Shown piece after piece: positions 23,597 to 31,343 of a DNA stretch of 64,000 bases. Origin of the DNA: Lachnospiraceae bacterium (GTDB lineage: Bacteria; Bacillota; Clostridia; Lachnospirales; Lachnospiraceae); contig JAFRIW010000051.1 in the NCBI GenBank assembly GCA_017432565.1, forward strand, positions 1-64,000. The letters run 5' to 3'. The notes beneath the pieces are model-generated. The model was given only the letters and a program-made list of their open reading frames with translations, searched no databases and had not been told where the DNA came from. Every line of letters starts with the position of its first letter. Within the stretch, counting starts at the first letter, position 1. The position numbers and the translations under genes were made by a program.

Positions 23597-24607
23597 TCAG
23601 TACAGGCTGCCGGAGTTGACGATCGGCTGCGCGTCCTTGCTGCCGCACAGGACCACCAGCAGGTTGGAAACCATGGCGGCTTTGCGCTCCTCGTCGAGCT
23701 CGACGACCTGGTTCTCGCTCAGCCGCTCCAGGGCCATTTCCACCATGCCGACCGCGCCGTCCACGATCATCTTTCTCGCATCGATGATGGCCGAAGCCTG
23801 CTGCCGCTGCAGCATCGCGGCTGCGATTTCCGGCGCATAGGCGAGGTACGTGATTCTTGCGTCAATGATCTCGAGACCCGCGTCCTCCACCTTCTCCTGG
23901 ATCCGCTCACGGATTCTCTGCGCGACCACCGTGCTGGAGCCGCGAAGCGAACCGTCGTCAGACTGGCCGTCGCCCGTGGTGTCGATGCCGGGCGCCATAT
24001 CGTAAGGGTAAATTCTCACAATGTCGCGCACCGCGCTGTCGCACTGCAGGGACAGGTATTCTTTGTAGTTGTCCACATTGAAGACCGCTTTGGCCGTGTC
24101 TGTCACGCGCCACATCACTGCGATGCCGATCTCCACCGGATTGCCGAGCACATCGTTGACCTTCTGTCTTGTGTTAGACAGCGTCATGACCTTCAGGGAA
24201 ATCTTCCGGTCCTCCATCTTTTTGGCCTGCTGCCCCGCGGCCGCCTGGGCCAGGATGACTTTGCTGCTCTTGGCTTCATCGACCACGTCGCCGGACTGTC
24301 CGAGCCGCGTGCCCGCTGCCGGGTTCACGCTGGTGCAGAACGGATTGACGAAGAAGAATCCGGGGCCCTTGAGCGTGCCGACATAATTGCCGAACAGGGT
24401 CAGGACCAGCGCTTCCTGGGGTTTTAAAACCTTCAGACCCATGAACAGGATCCAGCCGAAGCACAGATAGAGCAGCGCCGGAATCATCAGCAGCGGATTC
24501 CTGTCCACGGTTGCGACGAACAGGACAAAGGCTGCTATGTACAGAACGATAAACAGGATCATCATGATCATGCCGTTCTTTCTGCCGTTCATCATTTTTT
24601 CAGTCAT
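23597..24607 (-). CDS. SPFH/band 7 domain membrane protein
   Basis: This 336-residue protein has two N-terminal hydrophobic segments (about 12-32 and 38-58), then an SPFH domain starting LKPQEALVLTLFGNYVGTLKGPGFFFVNPF. A C-terminal helical region follows, with ARITYLAYAPEIAAAMLQRQQASA, typical of stomatin and flotillin relatives. Such proteins oligomerise at membranes and organise proteases or lipids. GAGAGGATT precedes ATG 24607, which is preferred over the longer frame to 24697. An insert GDGQSDDGS lies near 220. Its partner is the downstream RHH protein. Confidence 0.85.
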   Translation of the reverse strand: MTEKMMNGRKNGMIMMILFIVLYIAAFVLFVATVDRNPLLMIPALLYLCFGWILFMGLKVLKPQEALVLTLFGNYVGTLKGPGFFFVNPFCTSVNPAAGTRLGQSGDVVDEAKSSKVILAQAAAGQQAKKMEDRKISLKVMTLSNTRQKVNDVLGNPVEIGIAVMWRVTDTAKAVFNVDNYKEYLSLQCDSAVRDIVRIYPYDMAPGIDTTGDGQSDDGSLRGSSTVVAQRIRERIQEKVEDAGLEIIDARITYLAYAPEIAAAMLQRQQASAIIDARKMIVDGAVGMVEMALERLSENQVVELDEERKAAMVSNLLVVLCGSKDAQPIVNSGSLY

Positions 24608-24714
24608 TTCAATCCTCTCTTTTCTCTGCGGACGCCGCTTCACCTTCACCGGTCCGCGGCAAAATCTGCCTGCGCTCAAATCGTGCGCCATCCGCAACAG
24701 CTTGTTGATCGATT

Positions 24715-24753
24715 TGATATCATATTGATATCACACTGATCACAACCTGTCAA
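24715..24753 (-). promoter_or_regulatory. SPFH operon promoter with twin TGATATCA boxes
   Basis: On the minus strand -35 TTGACA (24753-24748), a 17-base spacer and -10 TATCAA (24730-24725). The palindrome TGATATCA occurs at 24726-24733 and 24715-24722, 11 bases apart or one helical turn, covering the -10 and start site. This fits a dimeric repressor binding twice on one face. Confidence 0.65.
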
Positions 24754-24807
24754 GAGATTATCATGACTGATCTGTGTTGAATCTGTGTCCTGCTGCCGTC
24801 CCGCTCT

Positions 24808-26511
24808 TCACTCCTTTACGGCCAGGACCGCCATATATTCCTTACCGGGCAGGCGCACCTGCACTTTTCCGCTCGCGCCGGTCTGCACCGTCTCCCGCGT
24901 CATCTCCCAGGTGTCGATGACTTCGATCCGGTAGGTTTTGTCCGTGGGCAGGCTGAGGTCCGCAAGCGAACTGCACTCGGTATCTTTGTAAATCAGAAAA
25001 GCATCGCCGTCTCCGACCTTTCCCTCATAGGCAGTGTTGAAGGCCAGGAACCGCTCCTGCTCCGCCGGGCTCATAGCCAGAAGTGCCTTCAGGAAACCAC
25101 GGAAGCCCTCCGGTGTCTGTTCAAGGACTTTCTCCTGCTCCGCCGGGCTCATAAGCAGAATTGCCTGCAGACCGCCTGCTGCCGGCTCAATGGGTCCGGG
25201 CAGGCTGTCAATAATCTCCTTCAGGAACGCGATGCGGGCCGGGCTCTCTCCGTGCAGTCTTCCGCCGCGCGCCCACCAGACCACCTCGCTCTCGCCGGTC
25301 TGTGTGTTGAACTCTGCTTCTTTTGTCCCGGGATAGAAGGTCTCTCCGTGCGTGCAGTAACCGCCGCAGACGGTGACCTGCCAGAAGCGCTGTGCCATGC
25401 TCCTGCCGGAAATGTTGCCCCAGGATTCCGGTACGTTGCCCTCGTAACGGCACTCATCGATCAGAACCGGCTTGCCGTATTCCTTCAGCAGCGCCTGGAC
25501 GCGGTAGAGCTCCCGCGTCTGCCACGAGACGTGTGTCACATTCTGCCTGCTCCAGTCCCAGGGCTTGAAGCAGTTGTGGTTCGAGAGCATGTGATGATAC
25601 GGATCGTGCTCCGCGACGAACTGCTCGATCTCCTCCCAGTCCTGCAGGCTTTTGGCCAGGCACAGGTCGTACTCGTTGGCCAGGCTCCACCAGACGTTCG
25701 GAAAAGCCGCGAGACGGCGGAGCAGATAGTCCAGGTAGATCAGGTTGTCCTGCTGCGGCATGTTTGCAAAGCCCCACCGGTCGTAGGGGTGGAACAGAAT
25801 CAGATCAGCCTCGATACCCAGGTCCTGCAGACGCAGCAGTTTGTCCTCGAAGGCGTCCCAGAAGGCGAAGCAGGGACGGTTCACGTCCCAGTTGTTGACA
25901 CTGGTGTCTTTCGCGTCGCTCATGCCGGCCACCTGATCGCCCTCCTGCGCCTCGAAGGTCAGACCCTCGCCGGCCGCGCTGCGCTCGAAGGCGTAGTACC
26001 GCGGATTGTTGTGGTTGTAGTTGTAGTGCTTCGGGAAGACGCACATCCGGACTTTATTAAAGGGAGCGTCCGCGAGCGTCTCAAAGGTCTCGTTCATCAA
26101 CGCCTCGGACTGATGTGCCAAAGCGTAAACTGTGGTGCCGAAGCTGTAGAACCACGTCCCGTCCGCGTGCTTTAAGTGTGTTCCGCAGGCGCGGACCGGT
26201 CCGTGCAGGGCAGATCCCTGCGGGCCCTGCTTCGCGCCCTCCGCCTGTGTTTCGCCGGTTTCCTGTGCCGTCACCTCCAGCGTGCCGGTCAGCGGCCTCT
26301 CTGTACCGTCGCCCGTGATCGTGTACTGCCAGGTGCCGGCCTCCTCCGGGAGAAACCGGACCTTATAGAGCCCGCCTCCGGCGTAGAACCCCTTTACGGA
26401 AAGCTCCTTCCCATCTTTTACAAAAACCGCCTGCGGTGCGGCAAGTGCCTCGCTTCCCGCGGGCGCCGCGCCCTCAAAGCAGATTTCCGCTGTTTCATAA
26501 ATACGTGACAT
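24808..26511 (-). CDS. Glycoside hydrolase-like protein with DUF5060, DUF4038 and DUF5605 domains
   Basis: This 567-residue protein starts with a beta-sandwich resembling DUF5060 (1-75, FYAGGGLYKVRFLPEEAGTW). A (beta/alpha)8 catalytic region follows, with WWSLANEYDL and LIDECRYEGN supplying two acidic residues, then a C-terminal beta domain. There is no signal peptide, so it probably acts on imported oligosaccharides; rhamnosyl or apiosyl linkages have been proposed for related families. Within residues 470-515 a 39-base unit is repeated (25054-25092 and 25132-25170, period 78) giving two MSPAEQE helices. GGAGGG before ATG 26511 fixes the start. Confidence 0.75.
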   Translation of the reverse strand: MSRIYETAEICFEGAAPAGSEALAAPQAVFVKDGKELSVKGFYAGGGLYKVRFLPEEAGTWQYTITGDGTERPLTGTLEVTAQETGETQAEGAKQGPQGSALHGPVRACGTHLKHADGTWFYSFGTTVYALAHQSEALMNETFETLADAPFNKVRMCVFPKHYNYNHNNPRYYAFERSAAGEGLTFEAQEGDQVAGMSDAKDTSVNNWDVNRPCFAFWDAFEDKLLRLQDLGIEADLILFHPYDRWGFANMPQQDNLIYLDYLLRRLAAFPNVWWSLANEYDLCLAKSLQDWEEIEQFVAEHDPYHHMLSNHNCFKPWDWSRQNVTHVSWQTRELYRVQALLKEYGKPVLIDECRYEGNVPESWGNISGRSMAQRFWQVTVCGGYCTHGETFYPGTKEAEFNTQTGESEVVWWARGGRLHGESPARIAFLKEIIDSLPGPIEPAAGGLQAILLMSPAEQEKVLEQTPEGFRGFLKALLAMSPAEQERFLAFNTAYEGKVGDGDAFLIYKDTECSSLADLSLPTDKTYRIEVIDTWEMTRETVQTGASGKVQVRLPGKEYMAVLAVKE

Positions 26512-26566
26512 AAGCTGCCCTCCTGTTTTCCGGATTGAAATCCGGACACTCTTCCAGTCTGATTTC

Positions 26567-26598
26567 ATTATAGCGGCCATGTCCCTCCCGTGCTATGA
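26567..26598. promoter_or_regulatory. Divergent promoters of the glycoside hydrolase and eutS genes
   Basis: Minus strand: TATAAT at 26572-26567, about 55 bases before the hydrolase start, without a clear -35. Plus strand: an extended -10 TGCTATGAT ending at 26598, about 70 bases before the first eutS start. The two -10 elements lie 20 bases apart, so polymerases would compete. Confidence 0.5.
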
Positions 26599-26606
26599 TA
26601 AGGGAG

Positions 26607-26638
26607 TAAAAAAATGCTTCCGGAAAGCCATCGGAAGC
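26607..26638 (-). terminator. Minus-oriented terminator-like hairpin in the eutS leader
   Basis: TGCTTCCG and CGGAAGCA (26614-26638) with a nine-base loop, followed on the minus strand by seven T residues (26613-26607). It is correctly built to stop minus-strand transcription, yet no minus gene ends here. It lies inside the presumed plus-strand leader of eutS and upstream of the hydrolase promoter, so it may block antisense reads. Confidence 0.6.
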
Positions 26639-26669
26639 AGGCCTGCATGAGACACGGAGAACAGCCACT

Positions 26670-27035
26670 ATGCCAGTTGATCACAGCGAACAGATCCGAA
26701 TTGTACAGGAAACCGTAGCCGGCAAAGAAATCACTTTTGCCCACATCATGGGCGGCCCCGCGCCGGTCATCTATCAGAAGCTGGGCCTGAATCCGCAGGT
26801 GGATTACGGCTCGTCGGCCATCGGCATCATGAACATGACGCCGCCCGAGTCCGCGGTCATCGCCTCCGACATCGCCGTCAAAAGCGGAAATGTCTATCTG
26901 GGCTTCGCGGACCGCTTCACCGGGACGCTGATCATCACGGGCGAACTCTCCGACGTCGAATCTGCCATGACGGAGATCCTCCGCTTTTTTGACGAGGAAC
27001 TCGGCTACGTCATCTGCCGTCTGACCAAGCGCTGA
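26670..27035 (+). CDS. eutS: EutS/PduU-type circularly permuted BMC shell protein (first)
   Basis: This 121-residue protein is the length of EutS and follows it closely: IVQETVAGKEITFAHIMG at the start, AIGIMNMTPPESAVIASDIAVKS in the middle and GFADRFTGTLIITGELSDVE. EutS-type proteins form hexamers with a beta-barrel in bacterial microcompartment shells. GGAGA precedes ATG. It begins a three-gene cluster with a second EutS-like gene and eutP. No BMC enzyme or canonical hexamer gene is in the window. Confidence 0.88.
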   Translation: MPVDHSEQIRIVQETVAGKEITFAHIMGGPAPVIYQKLGLNPQVDYGSSAIGIMNMTPPESAVIASDIAVKSGNVYLGFADRFTGTLIITGELSDVESAMTEILRFFDEELGYVICRLTKR

Positions 27036-27051
27036 CGTCTGAGGAGCTTCG

Positions 27052-27522
27052 ATGGAAACCTTCACATTCCCCGGATCCTATAGAGAACAGCAGCAGAAAA
27101 CCTGGACGACGCAGGCTCTGCTGGAGCGGATTTTCGGGCAAAATTATGAACAGCTCCGGGGACAGACGCTCCGGATGGTCCGTGTACGCATCCCGGGCAG
27201 AGAAGTGTGCCTCGCGCATATCCTGATGCCCTCCGATCCCTGTATTTATCAGAATCTCGGACTCCACATCGGTGTACACGAGGGAGAGGACCACACGGGC
27301 GAGGCGATTGGTATGATCCGCTTCACCCCCTGGGAGGCTGTGGTCGCCGCGGCAGACTGTGCCATGAAGGCCGCCAATGTGGAGATCGGCTTCATGGACC
27401 GCTTCTGCGGATCGCTGATTCTGACCGGCCGCCTTGCCGATGTGGAAACAGCCGTGGAGGAGGTCGTCCGGTTTTTCCGGGAGGATCTGCACTTCCACAC
27501 CTGCGAGGTCACACGGAACTGA
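27052..27522 (+). CDS. EutS/PduU-type BMC shell protein with N-terminal extension (second)
   Basis: This 156-residue protein is a diverged paralogue of the preceding gene. It has LRMVRVRIPGREVCLAHIL, then AIGMIRFTPWEAVVAAADCAMKA, GFMDRFCGSLILTGRLADVE and VVRFFREDL. It has about 40 extra residues before the BMC core (FTFPGSYREQQQK to LERIFGQNY), which could be an encapsulation or scaffold-type extension, although this is inference. GAGGAG lies seven bases before ATG. The 16-base gap to eutS suggests co-translation and perhaps a mixed hexamer. Confidence 0.85.
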   Translation: METFTFPGSYREQQQKTWTTQALLERIFGQNYEQLRGQTLRMVRVRIPGREVCLAHILMPSDPCIYQNLGLHIGVHEGEDHTGEAIGMIRFTPWEAVVAAADCAMKAANVEIGFMDRFCGSLILTGRLADVETAVEEVVRFFREDLHFHTCEVTRN

Positions 27523-27553
27523 CCGGATTTTGCATAAAAGGCACTGCAATTTT

Positions 27554-28075
27554 ATGAAGAAATTATTCCTGATGGGAAGAAGCGAAGCGGGCAAAACCTC
27601 TCTCGTCCAGGTTCTGAAGGGAGAAGCGCTTCATTACCGGAAAACGCAATATACGAACCTGCAGGACGACATGATCGACACGCCGGGTGAATATGCGGAG
27701 TCAAAGCAGTTCAGCACCGGGCTGGCCTGCTTTTCCTTTGAGGCGGATGTGGTGGCCATTGTGCAGGCCGCCGATGAGCCTTTCAATCTGTTCGGCGCCA
27801 GTCTTCACACATTCATTCAGCGGCCGCTGATCGGCGTCATCACCAAAACCGACTCTTCCTATGCCAATGTCCCGATGATCCGCCAGTGGATGGCGGACGC
27901 CGGGTGCGACCGCATTTTTGAAGTCAATAACATCACCCGCGAAGGCGCGGACGAGCTCCTCGCGTACTTAAACGAAGACCTGCCCCAGCTTACACTGGAG
28001 CAGGCCTGTTTCCGTCAGAGTCTGGGCTTAAGTGAGTGGGATCCGCTTCCCGAGGGAGTCGAATACCCGTCGTGA
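27554..28075 (+). CDS. eutP: EutP/PduV-type small GTPase
   Basis: This 173-residue protein has the P-loop GRSEAGKTS (8-16), switch-region IDTPGEY, and the nucleotide-base motif TKTD (NKxD variant) near 104. That order is characteristic of EutP/PduV, which associate with bacterial microcompartments; their exact role is unsettled. AAAGG lies about 13 bases before ATG 27554. The frame stays open upstream into the second eutS gene, but EutP alignments start at MKKLFLMGR. It ends 12 bases before the convergent LDH2-family gene. Confidence 0.87.
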   Translation: MKKLFLMGRSEAGKTSLVQVLKGEALHYRKTQYTNLQDDMIDTPGEYAESKQFSTGLACFSFEADVVAIVQAADEPFNLFGASLHTFIQRPLIGVITKTDSSYANVPMIRQWMADAGCDRIFEVNNITREGADELLAYLNEDLPQLTLEQACFRQSLGLSEWDPLPEGVEYPS

Positions 28076-28087
28076 CCCGGCGCTTTT

Positions 28088-29215
28088 TTATTCAAACGGG
28101 AATTTGAACTCTGTGAGTCCGTACTGGTCGCGCAGCTGGATGAATTCCTTCTGCACGGCGTCCGTGATCGGCACGCCCTTGTCCTTGCGGTACATCCAGA
28201 CGTCGTATTCTTTCTCGCCCGCGGTGTAGATGCGCTCCTCGCCGGGTGCCTTCTGCGACCCGCGCAGCTCTCTTAAGATATCGCCGGTGGTCTTCTTGAA
28301 CGCCTCGGCGCCCATGAACGCTTCCGTGTCGATTGCGATGAAGAAATGGCCCAGGTGGTAAGGCCGGATTTTGCCTTCCTCATCCTTGCCGTCCAGTGCG
28401 CGCAGGAAGATGCCGGACTGCAGCGCGGCGGAGAGAATTTCAACGACGGTTGCGTAGCCATAGCCCTTGTAGCCCGCCATCAGCTCTCCGATGCCGCCGA
28501 GCGGTGCGAGCGCCGCCTTCTGGCTGCGGATATCCTTCAGAATCTGTGCGCTGTCAGTCATGGTCGAGCCGTCTCTTGCGATGACCATGCCGGCCGGTGT
28601 GTCATGTCCGATTCTCGCGTAGTACTCGATTTTGCCGTTCTGGATGATCGAGGTCGCGCAGTCGAGCATGAACGGGAAGGGCTCATCCGTCGGCATTCCG
28701 AAAGTCAACGGGTTCGTGCCAAGCATGTTTTCCACGCCGAAGGTCGGCGCGATCGAAGGACGCGCGTTGGTGCCGGTGATCCCGATCATGTTCTCCTTCA
28801 CGGCCATGCTCGCCCAGTAGCCGGCGATGCCGTAGTGGGAGGAGTTGCGGACCGCTGCCATGCCCATGCCGTAGGTGTGGGCCTTCTCGATGATCATGTC
28901 CATCGCCTTCTTGCTGGCGACCATGCCCATGCCGTCGTTGGCGTCGAGCACGACGGTCGTCGGTGTCTCGCGGACGATGTCGATCTTCGTGACCGGGTTC
29001 AGGATGCCTGCGTTGATGCGGTCGATATAGATCGGCTTAAAGCGGTTGCATCCGTGGCTCTCAATGCCCCTGCGGTCGCTCTCGAGCAGGACGTCGGAGC
29101 AGAGTCTTGCGTCCTCTTCCGGCACGCCCACCTTCATAAAGACCGCTGTCATGAAGTCATCGACCATCTGCCACGGCAGATACGGCCTTGTGTCTTTTTC
29201 CATTTCAGTTCCCAT
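28088..29215 (-). CDS. LDH2/malate/ureidoglycolate dehydrogenase family oxidoreductase
   Basis: This 375-residue protein belongs to the NAD(P)-dependent LDH2/MDH2 group, which is unrelated to classical Rossmann-fold LDH. Motifs are GIESHGCNRF near 50, VRNSSHYGIAGYWA with catalytic His near 122, GTNPLTFGMP and AGYKGYGYATVVEILSAAL. Members reduce 2-oxo acids such as pyruvate, oxaloacetate, 2,3-diketogulonate or oxidise ureidoglycolate; which applies here is unclear. AAAGGGGGAA precedes ATG. It stands alone, convergent with eutP. Confidence 0.85.
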   Translation of the reverse strand: MGTEMEKDTRPYLPWQMVDDFMTAVFMKVGVPEEDARLCSDVLLESDRRGIESHGCNRFKPIYIDRINAGILNPVTKIDIVRETPTTVVLDANDGMGMVASKKAMDMIIEKAHTYGMGMAAVRNSSHYGIAGYWASMAVKENMIGITGTNARPSIAPTFGVENMLGTNPLTFGMPTDEPFPFMLDCATSIIQNGKIEYYARIGHDTPAGMVIARDGSTMTDSAQILKDIRSQKAALAPLGGIGELMAGYKGYGYATVVEILSAALQSGIFLRALDGKDEEGKIRPYHLGHFFIAIDTEAFMGAEAFKKTTGDILRELRGSQKAPGEERIYTAGEKEYDVWMYRKDKGVPITDAVQKEFIQLRDQYGLTEFKFPFE

Positions 29216-29334
29216 TTGTTTCCCCCTTTCATTGTGAACGCGGCGGCTTACGGCGCCGCGGTGCTTCCTGTCTTAAATTATGACACATTCCGTCTCATTT
29301 TGGAATGCACAGTCTGCCGCGGCCGCTGATGCAG

Positions 29335-29378
29335 AAAAAGCCTCCGTTTTCGGGGTGAGATAACCCCCCGGGAGGCTT
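29335..29378 (-). terminator. Minus-oriented terminator-like hairpin upstream of cbiM
   Basis: AAGCCTCC (29339-29346) pairs with GGAGGCTT (29371-29378), with an inner CGGGG/CCCCG helix, followed on the minus strand by five T residues. As at 26607-26638, it points away from the plus-strand operon, with no minus gene ending here. It may insulate the divergent genes from antisense transcription. Confidence 0.55.
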
Positions 29379-29472
29379 CCGCGCCGTTTCCCGCTCTGCT
29401 AAGATGATGCATGGCAGGGCAAAAATTAAATTGCGCTGCCGGAATGATCGAATTAAAAGGAGGATTTTCATT

Positions 29473-30480
29473 ATGCATATGGCAGATGCTCTGATTACAC
29501 CGGCTGTTGCGGCGACGATGGGGGTGCTCTCGACGGCTGCGGCCGGCTGGTCCATTCACAAGGTCCGTCTTGAGAACGATGAGAAGAAAATCCCTCTGAT
29601 GGGCGTCATGGGCGCTTTTGTTTTCGCGGCCCAGATGATCAACTTTACGATCCCCGGCACCGGTTCCTCCGGCCACCTGTGCGGCGGTATGATGCTCTCC
29701 GCCCTGCTGGGCCCGTATGCGGGGTTTTTGACGATGATCGGAGTCCTGTTGATCCAATGTCTGTTCTTTGCGGACGGCGGCCTGCTCGCTTTCGGCTGCA
29801 ACGTCTGGAATATGGCTTTCTACGGGTGCTTTATCGGCGCCCTGCTGATCTGGAAGCCGATGATGGCAGGCGGCGCGACGAAAAAGAAGATCACGCTCGC
29901 GTCGATCCTCGGCTGCGTGATCACGCTGCAGCTCGGCGCCTTCTCCGTCACACTGGAGACCCTGGCATCCGGCATCACCGAGCTTCCGTTCGGCGTATTC
30001 CTCGGCACAATGCTGCCGATCCATCTCGCGATCGGCCTGGTCGAAGGCCTGATCACGGCGGCTGTGCTGTGCTTTGTCCACGAGGCGCGGCCGGAGCTTC
30101 TCTGGGGTGTGGGCGCTGCCCCGGCAGCCGAAGGGCGATTCAGCTATAAGAAGACCATCGGCATTCTCGCGGCGGCGGCAGCCGTCATCGGCGGCATCCT
30201 CTCCCTGTTCGCCTCCGCTTTCCCGGACGGCCTTGAGTGGTCCATGGAGAAGGTCGCGGGCACGACAGAGCTCGAGGCGGCCGGCGGCGTTTATGACACG
30301 GCATCCGGTATCCAGGAGGCGACGTCCTTCCTGCCCGACTACGCGTTCAAGGGTTCCGAGAGCGCTGCGGGCACGACGGTCTCCGGCATTGTCGGCGCAC
30401 TGATCGTACTGGTCGTGTGCGTCGGCGCATGTTACCTGTTCCGCTTCTTCCGGAACAGGAACCGCAAGGCCGCCGCCTGA
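29473..30480 (+). CDS. Nickel/cobalt ECF substrate-binding component, CbiM/NikM with fused PDGLE (NikN-like) domain
   Basis: This 335-residue protein starts MHMADALITP, the metal-binding N-terminus in which the His and neighbouring residues chelate Ni or Co. Its core resembles CbiM/NikM (SSGHLCGGMMLSALLGPYAG, FADGGLLAFGCNVWNM). The C-terminus carries a PDGLE domain (FPDGLEWSMEK near 245) and a last transmembrane helix, as in NikN or CbiN fused to the M component. With the next two genes it forms a complete ECF importer. AAAGGAGG decides the ATG at 29473. Nickel is slightly favoured over cobalt because of PDGLE; no cobalamin riboswitch is visible. Confidence 0.85.
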   Translation: MHMADALITPAVAATMGVLSTAAAGWSIHKVRLENDEKKIPLMGVMGAFVFAAQMINFTIPGTGSSGHLCGGMMLSALLGPYAGFLTMIGVLLIQCLFFADGGLLAFGCNVWNMAFYGCFIGALLIWKPMMAGGATKKKITLASILGCVITLQLGAFSVTLETLASGITELPFGVFLGTMLPIHLAIGLVEGLITAAVLCFVHEARPELLWGVGAAPAAEGRFSYKKTIGILAAAAAVIGGILSLFASAFPDGLEWSMEKVAGTTELEAAGGVYDTASGIQEATSFLPDYAFKGSESAAGTTVSGIVGALIVLVVCVGACYLFRFFRNRNRKAAA

Positions 30481-30509
30481 GCGGTATATAGGGCAGTATA
30501 CAGGGCAAA

Positions 30510-31343
30510 ATGAGCAGCAATAAGATTGACGGCGCGATCGGCGAGTTCCGGTCACTCGATACTTCGGCAAATCAGGACCAGTGGATGAACAGGCTTCATC
30601 CGCTGGTCAAGCTGTTTCTGACGATTCTTTACATCACTGTGACCGTCTCCTTCTCCCGCTATCAGCTGGCGGGACTTTTATGTATGGCGATCTACCCCCT
30701 GGTCGGCTTCACGGTCGGGGAAATTTCGTTTGCGGGGTGCCTGAAGCGTCTGCGCATCGTCCTGCCGCTCGTATGCATGGTCGGCATCTTCAATCCTCTT
30801 TTTGACCGCGAGGTAGTCCTGCACATCGGTTCGATTGCAGTGACAGGCGGCGTGCTCTCCATGATCACACTGATGATCAAAGGCGTGCTCACGGTACTTG
30901 CGTCCTATCTGCTGATCGTCACGACTTCCATCGAAAAGATCTGCCGCGCTCTCCGTCTGATCCACGTACCGAAGGTCCTGGTCACGGAGATCCTGCTGAT
31001 CTACCGGTATGTCACGGTGCTGCTCTCAGAGGCTGGCAGGATCACACAGGCCTACAGCCTGCGCGCGCCGGGGCAGAAAGGGGTCGCGTTCAAAGCGTGG
31101 GGGCCGCTCCTCGGGCAGATGCTGCTGCGCAGCATGGACCGCGCCGAGGTCCTGTACGAAAGTATGTGTATCCGCGGATTCAGCGGAGAGTTTCCCGGCG
31201 GGACTTCACTCCGGCCGGCTGACAGTAAAGAGGCGCGCCGGGCCGGGCGCGCGAGTCTGTGCTGGCTGTTTTTCTGGACAGCCGTGTTCCTGCTCATCCG
31301 CTTCGTTCCGCTCGCAGAATGGCTGGGAGGGCTTTTCGTGTAA
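30510..31343 (+). CDS. ECF transporter transmembrane (T) component, CbiQ/NikQ
   Basis: This 277-residue membrane protein has about five hydrophobic segments and the T-component coupling helices: RAPGQKGVAFKAWGPL and RAEVLYESMCIRGFSGE, containing the Arg-Ala-x-x-hydrophobic signature. Its N-terminal NRLHPLVKLFLTI matches CbiQ. It couples the ATPase to the substrate component. It lies 29 bases after cbiM and shares one base with the ATPase gene. Confidence 0.87.
   Translation: MSSNKIDGAIGEFRSLDTSANQDQWMNRLHPLVKLFLTILYITVTVSFSRYQLAGLLCMAIYPLVGFTVGEISFAGCLKRLRIVLPLVCMVGIFNPLFDREVVLHIGSIAVTGGVLSMITLMIKGVLTVLASYLLIVTTSIEKICRALRLIHVPKVLVTEILLIYRYVTVLLSEAGRITQAYSLRAPGQKGVAFKAWGPLLGQMLLRSMDRAEVLYESMCIRGFSGEFPGGTSLRPADSKEARRAGRASLCWLFFWTAVFLLIRFVPLAEWLGGLFV

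Noticed and set aside
29216..29472. Cobalamin or NiCo riboswitch before the cbiM operon
   Set aside because: The B12-box and NiCo consensus elements were not found; only a minus-oriented terminator and a small CATTCC/GGAATG hairpin are present.
29278..30570. 430-residue minus-strand open frame over cbiM
   Set aside because: CbiM is clear by sequence and operon structure; the reverse frame runs through the promoter gap and the terminator hairpin.
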